Source: an uncultured Pelagibacteraceae bacterium (GTDB taxonomy: Bacteria; Pseudomonadota; Alphaproteobacteria; Pelagibacterales; Pelagibacteraceae). Taken from it: 64,000 nucleotides of DNA. The position numbers were made by a program, and so were the translations under genes. The first letter of the stretch is position 1; the number at the start of each line of letters is the position of its first letter. Under the pieces are notes generated by a model. That model was not told the origin of the DNA, did not search any database, and saw nothing but the letters and a program-made list of their open reading frames with translations. The stretch lies in NCBI GenBank assembly GCA_902612605.1, contig CACMDY010000004.1, forward strand, positions 1-64,000, read 5' to 3'. This document shows positions 17,340 to 25,932 of the stretch, in pieces.

Positions 17340-18748
17340 AAAATGTCTATCTTTCTTAAAATAATAATTTTCATTAACAAAATAAAGCTTTCTGAAAGCC
17401 TAATTATTCTTCTCTTAGTGTCGAATTTTAATCTCCATAGCCACTCTAAGTACAGATGATTAAATATTTTTGGAGATTCCTTTTCAACTCCACTTAAAAT
17501 ATTTATAGAACCTCCAATACATATAATTGTAGAATTTGGATATTTCCTCATAATTTCGTTGGCAATTATTTCTTGCTTTGGAGTTGGAAGTGTTAAAAAA
17601 ATAATCGAATAATCATTTAATTTAAACTTTTTTAGACTATTAATAATTTTTCTTGTATTTCCAAAAGGTAAATTTTTATGATAAAATTTTTTCTTTATCT
17701 TTTTTTTTAACCACTCCTTTGATTTATCTTCTAAATTGCCTAAAATATAAATTTTTTTATTTACATTATCCTTGTTAATTGAGCTCAAAACTTTTCTCAA
17801 AAAAACTCTTCCTGCAATTTTTTTCTTTTTGGTTAAAATACTTGAAAATATACCATCCGCCCAAAACTCGTATTTATGAGATCTTAACTTGTATTTGTAG
17901 TTAAAAGTTAAATAAGCTAAATTTAGCGCTGATATAATTTTACCCTCTCTATTAAATATTTTTTTTAAATTTACAAAATTCACTTTACAAGTTTCATTTA
18001 AATTTCTCTGATATTTATCAAATATGATATTTCTTTTAATAAAAATTTGACTAATTTTACTAAGAACTTTTATTAAATATTCTAAAATCGACAATTTATA
18101 ATTTTTAAAAATCGTAATATCTTCAATAAATTTTCGAAAAAATAAGTTTAATCTTGTACTTAATCCGCCACTTCTCATTATAACTATATATTTATTAAAA
18201 TAATTAAACTTATAATTCTGTGATAAATTCAGCAAAAACTCTGTATCACCTGCAATTAAATATTTGGTTTTATATTTAAATTTTTTAATGATATTCTTTT
18301 TTATAAAAACGGACGTGTGTGGTGGTAAGTCATATTTTTTTTTAATTTTAATATTGTCCCAAACTCTTTTAATTTTTAATAAATTATTTTTCTCAGAATA
18401 TAAAATATTGCCATAAATAATATTTAGTTTTCTTTTTAAAAAAAAATTTGTAATATTCTTTAAAGTATCCTTCTTAAAAAAAACATCATCAGAATGCAAA
18501 ATACCAATTATTTCCCCTTTTGCTTTACTTATCCCATAATTTAAGGAATCATAAATTGAGCCATTATAATTATAAATGTTAATATTCTTATCTTCTAGAG
18601 AATTCAAGTAAAATTCTGTTTGATCATTTGAATTTGAGTAAACAATAATTAATTCTTTATTTTTACAGTCTTGCTTTTGAAAAGATTTAATAGATGCCAT
18701 GATGTAAGGCATACTATTTTTGACACACATTATTATAGAAATTTTCAT
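17336..18748 (-). CDS. bifunctional glycosyltransferase: GT2 fused to WecG/TagA/CpsF (GT26)
   Basis: A 470-residue fusion. Residues 1-230 are a GT2 domain: ISIIMCVKNSMPYI at the start, SIYDSLNYGISKAKGEIIGI, and a DD-type metal site in LHSDDVFF (about 84-91). Residues about 285-460 match the WecG/TagA/CpsF family: PFGNTRKI, LPTPKQE (about 379-385), CIGGSINILSG, and the family-defining EWLWRLKFDTKRRIIR (about 430-445). One protein could therefore add two successive sugars to a lipid-linked acceptor in the cytoplasm. The stop and start codons of its neighbours overlap (4 bp on both sides), so it lies inside an operon. Confidence 0.82.
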   Translation of the reverse strand: MKISIIMCVKNSMPYIMASIKSFQKQDCKNKELIIVYSNSNDQTEFYLNSLEDKNINIYNYNGSIYDSLNYGISKAKGEIIGILHSDDVFFKKDTLKNITNFFLKRKLNIIYGNILYSEKNNLLKIKRVWDNIKIKKKYDLPPHTSVFIKKNIIKKFKYKTKYLIAGDTEFLLNLSQNYKFNYFNKYIVIMRSGGLSTRLNLFFRKFIEDITIFKNYKLSILEYLIKVLSKISQIFIKRNIIFDKYQRNLNETCKVNFVNLKKIFNREGKIISALNLAYLTFNYKYKLRSHKYEFWADGIFSSILTKKKKIAGRVFLRKVLSSINKDNVNKKIYILGNLEDKSKEWLKKKIKKKFYHKNLPFGNTRKIINSLKKFKLNDYSIIFLTLPTPKQEIIANEIMRKYPNSTIICIGGSINILSGVEKESPKIFNHLYLEWLWRLKFDTKRRIIRLSESFILLMKIIILRKIDIF

Positions 18749-20175
18749 TTTTCTTTTAACAAATACAAAGTGTTCAAAATTAATATAAAATCAATACCAA
18801 ATAACATCATAGAATTTTCAATAAATAATCTTAAAAAAATCAATAAAAATATTAAACTTCCAATTTTAAGATAAAAATTTTCAAGATCCCTAAAATAAAA
18901 AATTTTAATAAAATACTTACGAATACTAACAAAAAAAAGAATGAATAAAATAAAACAAAATATACCCCCAGATAATAAAGAATAGATAAATGCATTAGAT
19001 ACTGGATTTATAACATCAGATTTAATGATACGTTGTTTGTTAAGGATGATTCTATCTGACATTGATCCATACCCCAAAATCGGTCTCTCTTTAAAATATT
19101 TAATTCCATCAACCCATAATTGACCCCTGCCAGATAACAAAACATAATTTAAAATATCTTTTTTATCTTTCTTTCTATTTTCAGGATAGGATCTAATTAT
19201 TTTTTTTTCTTTATTTACTTTTTTTTCAATATCTATAACTCCTATATATAAATTCTTCGCAAATTCCTCCTGTATAATTCTTTCATAATCTAAAGAAACA
19301 AGTTTCCATTTATAATTTGATATACTAAAAAATAAGCATATTTGAATGAATATAAATATTCCTATTTTTATAAAAGTTTTAATTTTGAATTTTGATGAAA
19401 GAATGTAAAAAAAATATATTATAAAAATTGAAATAACTGAAAATTTGGATTGGAAAACAAAAATTAGAAAGCCTAATATTATACAAATACAATTTCTTAG
19501 AAAATTAAAAAATATACTAGTATCAAAATTTAAAAATAGTAAAAAAACCAGAAGTATTAATATAGACCTGGATAAACCAGTAACTCTTGGTATTTGATGG
19601 TTAAAAAAATATCCACTCTCTCTCCTTGTATCTAAGTGATATGCTGAACTTAAATGTTCAGGATTTAGATAATCACTTAAAATAACATATGAAAAATATA
19701 TGACGATGATCGATATGAAAAATAAAGATACATAAAGTAGATTGTTAAATCTAAAATCTTTCAATTTACTTGCTATCATGAATATAAAAATGGTTCCAAT
19801 GGAAGAAATTAACCAATGATATCTTCCAATATGATCAATAGAACTCTCAAATTCTGCTAATACAGTATCTTTAGAGTAATAAGTTGTAATAATTTGAATA
19901 ATTTGAATTAGTAATAATATATATATAAATCTGTCATAATCATGAAAGAGTTTATATTTTAAAATAATAGATAAAGTAATTATAATTGAAATTAATGGAA
20001 ATATAGCCCTGACAAGATTTAATATTTCTTTTAAATTAATATTTGAAAGAATATTTATTGTTTTAGATTTATTGTCAAATAGATAGAGAAAATTATTAGG
20101 ATCTGAACCAATAGTGCACCAAATTCCAATGAATAAAATTAATATCAAATATTCTAATTTCTTACTATTTATCAT
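18745..20175 (-). CDS. O-antigen polymerase/ligase-like membrane protein
   Basis: A 476-residue protein with about ten hydrophobic segments and one large hydrophilic loop (about residues 295-390). The loop contains GRGQLWVDGIKYFKERPILGYG (about 348-369), the element that in Wzy_C/WaaL proteins precedes the conserved histidine, and PVSNAFIYSLLSGG follows. The ligase-type HxHN is replaced by PVSNAF, which fits a polymerase better than a ligase. It is the second such protein in the island, with the other at 12774-14078, so one may polymerise and the other attach. It overlaps both neighbouring genes (4 and 11 bp). Confidence 0.72.
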   Translation of the reverse strand: MINSKKLEYLILILFIGIWCTIGSDPNNFLYLFDNKSKTINILSNINLKEILNLVRAIFPLISIIITLSIILKYKLFHDYDRFIYILLLIQIIQIITTYYSKDTVLAEFESSIDHIGRYHWLISSIGTIFIFMIASKLKDFRFNNLLYVSLFFISIIVIYFSYVILSDYLNPEHLSSAYHLDTRRESGYFFNHQIPRVTGLSRSILILLVFLLFLNFDTSIFFNFLRNCICIILGFLIFVFQSKFSVISIFIIYFFYILSSKFKIKTFIKIGIFIFIQICLFFSISNYKWKLVSLDYERIIQEEFAKNLYIGVIDIEKKVNKEKKIIRSYPENRKKDKKDILNYVLLSGRGQLWVDGIKYFKERPILGYGSMSDRIILNKQRIIKSDVINPVSNAFIYSLLSGGIFCFILFILFFVSIRKYFIKIFYFRDLENFYLKIGSLIFLLIFLRLFIENSMMLFGIDFILILNTLYLLKEK

Positions 20176-21127
20176 TAAATTGATTTGAAATTATTTTGGC
20201 AGTAATTAATTTTCCATCATAATTTTGATGCATGGTATCACAAAATAATATTTTATTTTTTTCATCTGGACTAAGATATTTTTTGGTGTCTACAAAATAA
20301 ACAAAGTTATATGATTTTTCTAACTTTTCTACTTTAGTTTTATAGAATTTATAAAAGTTTGTCTCTAAATTTTTAAGATTAATTCTATTAAACAATGAAA
20401 TTATAAAAAACTTTTCTACCCCATATAATTTTGAAAGCTCAATAGCTTTTTCTGTATTATTAAAATAGACTTCCGCAGAATAAGCATAATCTTCTATACC
20501 TAAATCATTATTTTCAAACCTTATATTTATTCCAATTTTATCGAATATCCTTAGCAATAATTCATCAATAAAATAAAAAAAAACCAGGTTTTTTTTTAAG
20601 GTTAACTTCAATGAATTTACATAATTAAATATTTTTTGTTTTTTTGTATTTGCTCTTTTGCTATGCAATATTTCATTAACTTTATTTGTCCAAAATATAA
20701 TTTTTGGTTTATTTGTTTCACTAATTTCATGCTTTAGTAATTCTAGCGATGCTCTAGAGTTTATACCATTTTTAGCAAAATTTTTTTTCGTAAGTTTAGT
20801 ATCAAATAAATCTACCCATGACAATTCTTTGCTATCACAAAAACCATTATTTGAAGTAGATCCTCCAAAAATCCAAATTTGGTTTTTACTTTTTTTGTTA
20901 CTTATTTGAGCATCATATAAAAATTTAGTTTCGTTTATAATATAAAATTCCTTCTTAATAATACTAAATAACTGTAAACTGATATTTTTATTAATACCAT
21001 AGATTATAATATTTGAATTGAGTGTTAAAAAAAAAATTATGAATCTTAAAATTATTTCAAATGAAATTACATAAATTACTGGTAAAAAAAAACAAAATTT
21101 GAAAAAGTTAATTATTTTGTAATACAT
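20165..21127 (-). CDS. membrane-anchored SGNH-like hydrolase
   Basis: A 320-residue protein with a long hydrophobic N-terminus (about residues 8-45). SGNH features follow: GGSTSNNG (about 88-95, Ser nucleophile position), FAKNGINSRASLELLKHE with the Gly/Asn block, and near the end DTMHQNYDGKLI, giving the Asp-x-x-His pair (about 297-300). The catalytic domain would face the periplasm. Such proteins are often found among O-antigen genes, where they may add or remove acyl groups. It overlaps the GT2 gene upstream by 16 bp. It is one of three SGNH-like genes in the window (also 2-91 and 88-990). Confidence 0.65.
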   Translation of the reverse strand: MYYKIINFFKFCFFLPVIYVISFEIILRFIIFFLTLNSNIIIYGINKNISLQLFSIIKKEFYIINETKFLYDAQISNKKSKNQIWIFGGSTSNNGFCDSKELSWVDLFDTKLTKKNFAKNGINSRASLELLKHEISETNKPKIIFWTNKVNEILHSKRANTKKQKIFNYVNSLKLTLKKNLVFFYFIDELLLRIFDKIGINIRFENNDLGIEDYAYSAEVYFNNTEKAIELSKLYGVEKFFIISLFNRINLKNLETNFYKFYKTKVEKLEKSYNFVYFVDTKKYLSPDEKNKILFCDTMHQNYDGKLITAKIISNQFNDK

Positions 21128-22005
21128 AAAATTAAACCCATTAAATTTCCTAAAAATTTAGGTATTACTTTAAACTTCAATAAAAAAATCATGGAAAAAT
21201 TAAAAAAAATTTTTAGTAAAAGCGTCATATAAAATTTTACTAAACTTAAATTATTACTTTTTACGAATTTATACCTATTAGTAATTTCTTTTACGCCAAA
21301 TTCAAAATTTGACCTTTCAATATTATTTGGGTGAAAATATCCTGAAAGATAGCATGATGATAATTTTCCTCTTTTACTTAATTTATAACTAAAAAATAAA
21401 TCCTCCAGATAACTATATTTGCCCAATGTTTCATCAAACAGCATTTTATCCAAGTATTTAGTTTTATATATGCATGCTTGAGTACTTAACCACATAGTGT
21501 TGCAGTTTTCCTTAAGATTAATTATTTTTGTGTGCCATCCATTGGCACAAACCACTCCCGGACTACCATGATACAAACCATTTTTACTAAAAATTTCACT
21601 TTTCTTTATTTTTTCCAAAAAATTATTAGATTTATTTTCTAATAAGTTAAATCCAAAACCGATATTATCAGAATTATCATTTATAAATTCATTCATATTT
21701 TCAATGGATTTTTTGTCAAAAATAATATCATCATCACAAAACATCAAATATTTGTTTGATTTATTAAATCTATTTATTCCAATATTTCTCTGTATTGAAG
21801 TTGACGGTTGAGAATTTATAATTTTAATATTTTTATAATTTTTTAAAATATTTTTAATTTTTTTATTTTCTTTTTCCATTGAACTATCCACAATGATTAT
21901 TTCATTAAACTCAGATATGCAGTGATTAATTGATGAAAATAATCTTAATAATAAATCCGACCTGTCTTTAGTAGGAATAATTAAAGATGTAGACTTTATA
22001 AACAT
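21112..22005 (-). CDS. GT2-family glycosyltransferase
   Basis: A 297-residue GT-A fold transferase. It starts with STSLIIPTKDRSDLLLRLF, has EIIIVDSSM where the donor-binding Asp lies, and YLMFCDDDIIF (about 86-96) with the DDD metal-binding site. Acceptor-domain residues include WLSTQACIYKTKYL. A C-terminal hydrophobic stretch (about 258-290) may anchor it to the membrane. It lies in the minus-strand polysaccharide block, separated from the upstream membrane gene by 77 bp and overlapping the SGNH gene downstream. The sugar is not predictable. Confidence 0.82.
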   Translation of the reverse strand: MFIKSTSLIIPTKDRSDLLLRLFSSINHCISEFNEIIIVDSSMEKENKKIKNILKNYKNIKIINSQPSTSIQRNIGINRFNKSNKYLMFCDDDIIFDKKSIENMNEFINDNSDNIGFGFNLLENKSNNFLEKIKKSEIFSKNGLYHGSPGVVCANGWHTKIINLKENCNTMWLSTQACIYKTKYLDKMLFDETLGKYSYLEDLFFSYKLSKRGKLSSCYLSGYFHPNNIERSNFEFGVKEITNRYKFVKSNNLSLVKFYMTLLLKIFFNFSMIFLLKFKVIPKFLGNLMGLILCITK

Positions 22006-22082
22006 AATTTTTAAGAATAATTATCATGTTTATATCTTTTATAGACAATAAAGAAATATCAAGGAGCTTTGTAGGCAAAAAC

Positions 22083-23732
22083 TCAATTAATTGTTTTATA
22101 AATTAACGAATAATTCAAGAAATTTTCATAATTTAAATTTTTTATTGATATTCCACACGGAGAATACCCATACATACAATAATTTTTATTTGTGTAATAA
22201 AATTTTTTATTTTTTATGTAACCTGAGTTAGGTTCATTTAAAATATTGTCTTCTTGCATCGAATATATTTTAGGCCAAGGATAGTCATAGTATTTATTAT
22301 CATAAAATATTATTCTCGTTAAGTTCTTAAAAACAAACACACTTAACATGATAATTAATGAATATTTTAAAAAAAACTTTAAATTTATTTTGTAGTCAAA
22401 ATATTGAGAGATTAACCCAAAGAATAAAGATAATAAAATGATAGGATAGGAATAGCCATATCTAAAAACTGGTACTTTAAAAATCCAAATTACGGTTCCC
22501 AAAGCACTAACAAAAAAAATATACTTTAAATAATTTTTTATTGGTTTCAAATTTTTTTTAAATTTTGATTTTGATAAATATAAAATCAATAGTAAAAATA
22601 TTAAATATGGAATTAGTATTTTTGTAATTTTTAATAAGTGATTTTTACTCCATGTTTTAATCCAATTGAAATTTTCAGAATATTCTTTTTGATTTAGTTT
22701 ATTTATATTATTTTTTCTAAAATCTGGCCAACCTTTGGCCCAAGCTTCATTTATAGTAGAAATCTTAACAACCTCTTTTGAATCTGTCCATTTAAGTTTT
22801 TCAAAACAAGTTATTTTTACTGGATATAAAGCACATCCACTGACTAAAACATTTTTTAAAATCCATATTGATATAAAAAAAACTAAAAATATGTTTTTAA
22901 TTTCAAATATTTTAAGTTTTATCTCTTTTTTAAAAAACAATGCAACAGGAAAAAAAATAGATAAAGATAATATTATTTTATTCATAAGAATAAAAAAAGA
23001 AATTAAAAAATAATTAGATATAATAGTTCTTGGATTATTAATATTTTTTATAATTTCTGATATTAACAAAAACATTAATAAATGAGCAGGAGCATCATTT
23101 CCATATTCACTATATCTATTTATTTTGTAAAAGATAAAAATAATAAATGAGAAAACAATAAAAAAATGTAAATCATAAATTTGTTTTTTATATTTGTGAT
23201 TTAAATTTGATAAAAAGTTAATAATTATTGCGCTTGAAATCAGCGCGCTAGGATAAGATATGCCATGGTTGTTAAAAATTAAATTATTTAAAATTGCAGA
23301 TGTATATTGTAATATTGAGGTGTGTCCAAATCTAAAATGTAGATTTGATAAACCAATAATTATTTTTTCCTCATTTAGAATATTAATATATGGAAGGTGG
23401 TAAAGTCCAGCATCTGGTCTGTAAACATTACTTACTGTAATTAACAAAAAAATTATTATTGAAGAATATAAGCAAAAAATAAAATATTTTTTTTTGAAAT
23501 AAATATGCTTAAAATAAAAAATTAATATTAATCCAAAAATTAAAAAAGTAGTATTTAATACCTTATTTAAAGGACTGAAGAAATTTATAAATAATGAAAA
23601 AAATGAAAGAACTATCAATCCAAATATTAATTGCAAAGAATATGATCTAAGATTATTTCCTTTTTGAAATAGATAACCATAAGGTGTATAAAAAAAGGTG
23701 GCTAAAAAACTTAATAAAAAAATATCAAACAT
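22083..23732 (-). CDS. multi-pass membrane protein of a polysaccharide island (LIC_10190-like)
   Basis: This 549-residue protein has about twelve hydrophobic segments. After the first four segments it carries RPDAGLYHLPYIN (about 107-119) and GLSNLHFRFGHTS (about 127-139), an extracytoplasmic-looking loop. That combination resembles the membrane protein family annotated as LIC_10190; the family has no firm function and may be GT-C-like. It is the first gene of the minus-strand block and diverges from a GT2 gene. The family name is from memory and should be treated as tentative; the membrane topology is clear. Confidence 0.5.
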   Translation of the reverse strand: MFDIFLLSFLATFFYTPYGYLFQKGNNLRSYSLQLIFGLIVLSFFSLFINFFSPLNKVLNTTFLIFGLILIFYFKHIYFKKKYFIFCLYSSIIIFLLITVSNVYRPDAGLYHLPYINILNEEKIIIGLSNLHFRFGHTSILQYTSAILNNLIFNNHGISYPSALISSAIIINFLSNLNHKYKKQIYDLHFFIVFSFIIFIFYKINRYSEYGNDAPAHLLMFLLISEIIKNINNPRTIISNYFLISFFILMNKIILSLSIFFPVALFFKKEIKLKIFEIKNIFLVFFISIWILKNVLVSGCALYPVKITCFEKLKWTDSKEVVKISTINEAWAKGWPDFRKNNINKLNQKEYSENFNWIKTWSKNHLLKITKILIPYLIFLLLILYLSKSKFKKNLKPIKNYLKYIFFVSALGTVIWIFKVPVFRYGYSYPIILLSLFFGLISQYFDYKINLKFFLKYSLIIMLSVFVFKNLTRIIFYDNKYYDYPWPKIYSMQEDNILNEPNSGYIKNKKFYYTNKNYCMYGYSPCGISIKNLNYENFLNYSLIYKTIN

Positions 23733-23743
23733 CTAAAATAGTC

Positions 23744-24445
23744 GTGAAATTAACAATAATTATTCCTGTCTACAATGAAATTAAAACTGTGGAGACACTT
23801 ATAAACAAAGTTTTATTGAGTGAGGTAAAAAAACAAGTAATTGTAGTTGATGATTTCTCAAGTGATGGCTCTAGAGAATTAATTTTAAAATATTTTAAAA
23901 GTAAAGTTGATAAAATAATACTTCACGACAAAAATTACGGAAAAGGCGCAGGGATAATAAGTGCAAAAAAATATATATCTGGAGATTATGTTATAATTCA
24001 AGATGCTGATTTAGAATATGATCCAAATCAATACCAATTATTCATTAATGAAGTAAAAAATAAAAATATTGATGCATTGTATGGATCCAGAGTTTTAAAA
24101 AAAGATAAATTTAATAATGTTCAAAATTTTAGTCATAAAATTAGAATTTGGGGTAATATTTTTTTAACATTTATTTCTAACACTATAAACGGGCAGAAAT
24201 TAACTGATGCTCATACTTGCTATAAAATGATTAGATCTGAAATATTTAAGTCAATTAATTTCACAGAAAAAGGTTTCTCATTTTGTCCAGAGCTTAATAC
24301 AAAATTATCTAATTTAGGAATTAAAATATATGAAATCCCTATAAATTATAATGGTAGAACATATCAAGATGGAAAAAAAATCACAGCTCTTGACGGTCTC
24401 AGAGCAATAAAAACAATTATAAAGTTTAAGTATTTTAAAAAATGA
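23744..24445 (+). CDS. DPM1-like GT2 glycosyltransferase
   Basis: A 233-residue GT2 protein without C-terminal membrane helices. I begin it at a GTG (23744) because the family normally starts two or three residues before LTIIIPVYNE. An upstream GTG at 23684 would add 20 residues and overlap the divergent gene. Motifs are VVDDFSSDGS (donor-binding Asp), HDKNYGKGAG, and IQDADLEYDP (about 87-96), the DxD-type metal site. GSRVL and SFCPELNTKL follow. Soluble DPM1-like enzymes pass a sugar to a polyprenyl phosphate. It overlaps the FkbM gene (ATGA). Confidence 0.82.
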   Translation: MKLTIIIPVYNEIKTVETLINKVLLSEVKKQVIVVDDFSSDGSRELILKYFKSKVDKIILHDKNYGKGAGIISAKKYISGDYVIIQDADLEYDPNQYQLFINEVKNKNIDALYGSRVLKKDKFNNVQNFSHKIRIWGNIFLTFISNTINGQKLTDAHTCYKMIRSEIFKSINFTEKGFSFCPELNTKLSNLGIKIYEIPINYNGRTYQDGKKITALDGLRAIKTIIKFKYFKK

Positions 24446-25281
24446 TATTTTTAAGCAATTTAAGATATCAAGTTATCAAATTCATAGAAAATATACCTGT
24501 TCTTCAAATCTTTATTTATAATAATTTAAGTAAATTTAAATTTCTTTTCCCCCATGATAAAGATTATTTCGCTTTAAAACTTTTATTTAGAGAAAATGAA
24601 AAAAGAGACTTCATCGATGTTGGTGGCAATATAGGATTGTCTACCATTGGATTTAGAGAATTAGGATTTAAAAATAATCAAATTCATATCTTTGAGCCAG
24701 ATACTTTTTTGGTTAAAAATTATATTGATAAATTATCTAAGTTTTATAAAAATTTATTTATTTATAAATTTGGTTTACATTCAAAAAATTGTGAAAAAAA
24801 ATTAGTAAAAGCATTTTACGAAAATAAATATTTTCACTTTAATAATAGTTTTGATAAATCATACATTAAAAATAAAATAAAAAGCAACTATCCGAAAAAA
24901 TATAAAAAATTTAGATATAAATCTCAAAAATTCAAACTTAAAAACTTTGACAATCTAGGTTTAAAAAATAATTTTTGCTTTGTTAAAATAGATGTTGAGG
25001 GATTAGATCACGAGGTTCTCAAAGGTATGAGGAAATTTTTAAAAAAAAGCAAGCCTGTGATTCTAATAGAATATAATTATAGTAATTTTAAAATAATATA
25101 TAATCAAATTAAAAAAGATTACTTATGCTATAAATTTGATATGGATAAAAACATGTTAAATAGGTTAACTAAAAGTGAGTTAAAAATTTTACTTTCAGGT
25201 AATATACTTGAAAACAAGTATGCAAAAAATAGTGTAAATATATTTTATATTCATAAGCGTGATAACTTTTTAAAGATATAA
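24442..25281 (+). CDS. FkbM-family SAM-dependent methyltransferase
   Basis: A 279-residue methyltransferase. The FkbM pattern is clear: RDFIDVGGNIGLSTIG (about 52-67, SAM motif I), IHIFEPDTFLVKNY with the acidic residue that holds the ribose (about 77-90), and the C-terminal FVKIDVEGLDHEVLKGM (about 180-196) with its typical D-x-E-G. Family members methylate hydroxyls of sugars and polyketides. It is the last gene of the island before the 5S rRNA region and is coupled to the GT2 before it, which suggests O-methylation of a glycan residue. Confidence 0.85.
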   Translation: MIFLSNLRYQVIKFIENIPVLQIFIYNNLSKFKFLFPHDKDYFALKLLFRENEKRDFIDVGGNIGLSTIGFRELGFKNNQIHIFEPDTFLVKNYIDKLSKFYKNLFIYKFGLHSKNCEKKLVKAFYENKYFHFNNSFDKSYIKNKIKSNYPKKYKKFRYKSQKFKLKNFDNLGLKNNFCFVKIDVEGLDHEVLKGMRKFLKKSKPVILIEYNYSNFKIIYNQIKKDYLCYKFDMDKNMLNRLTKSELKILLSGNILENKYAKNSVNIFYIHKRDNFLKI

Positions 25282-25746
25282 TAAGTTTATAAAAAGAGTT
25301 TTAATTGTCCGTTGAAAAAGATTGATTGGTTTTAAATATTTACTAAAAGCATTTTTAAAAAAAACTTTAAAGTCCTCCGTGCCAATGTTATTACACCAAA
25401 AAATTAGTAAAATTATTTAGCAAATCATTAAATTATTTAAATATTTAGCATTAAATTAGAATTTAAAATTTTTACTTAAAATTGAAAGAAACTCCAGGTG
25501 CAATTTATAGAAAAGTTATGGTGTTAAAATTAAAAAAAATAATTTTTTTAATAAACCATTAAAATTAATGGGGTATAACAAATGATAATAAATAAATAAA
25601 AAATATTAATTTAGGGAAAAAAAATAAATTACTAAATAGTTAAGGCAACATATGTTTTTGGATTTTTTCATAGTTAAAATCAATAAATAATGTAATACAT
25701 TCATAAAATAAGTATTTACATTCATAATTTTTAATATAAAAGAAAC
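25282..25746. other. 465-bp gene-free, very AT-rich stretch before the 5S rRNA
   Basis: No coding frame of convincing length or similarity is visible. A stretch at about 25370-25400 is more GC-rich than its surroundings, and a small inverted repeat (CCATTAA/TTAATGG) lies at 25556-25571. A short frame at about 25482-25562 holds PGAIYRKVMVLK but matches nothing I know; it may be a decayed gene end. A poor -35/-10-like pair (TTTACA at 25715, TATAAA at 25735, spacer 14) lies just before the 5S gene. The stretch may be the island boundary and carry the 5S promoter, which is inference. Confidence 0.5.
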
Positions 25747-25863
25747 TGCCTGGTAATTATTGCGAAAGTGTAATACCCGATCCCATTCCGAACTCGGAAG
25801 TCAAGCCTTTCAGCGCCGATGGTACTTTGTCTTAAGATACGGGAGAGTAGGACATTGCCAGGC
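25747..25863 (+). rRNA. rrf: 5S ribosomal RNA
   Basis: A 117-base gene with the closing helix GCCTGG (25748-25753) paired to CCAGGC (25858-25863). The conserved 5S core follows, including CCCATTCCGAACTCGGAAG in the loop B/C region and GGGAGAGTAGG in the 3' domain. No 16S or 23S rRNA gene lies in the 25 kb before it; polysaccharide genes do. In SAR11 genomes the 5S gene is separated from 23S by hypervariable region 2, and this matches. Ends are set by the terminal stem and may be off by one or two bases. Confidence 0.95.
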
Positions 25864-25932
25864 TAAAGATCATTTCTTAGAATTCTTTTAATTATCCTAA
25901 TTATAGAATATTATAATTTTACAATATTTTTT

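Noticed and set aside
23684..23743. Longer N-terminus for the GT2 gene starting at GTG 23684
   Set aside because: The extra 20 residues precede the normal GT2 start and overlap the divergent membrane gene by 49 bp; kept only as an alternative.
1..25281. Insertion sequences, integrase or prophage in the variable island
   Set aside because: No transposase, integrase or phage structural gene and no obvious terminal repeats were seen; the variability is more likely from homologous recombination at flanking conserved genes.
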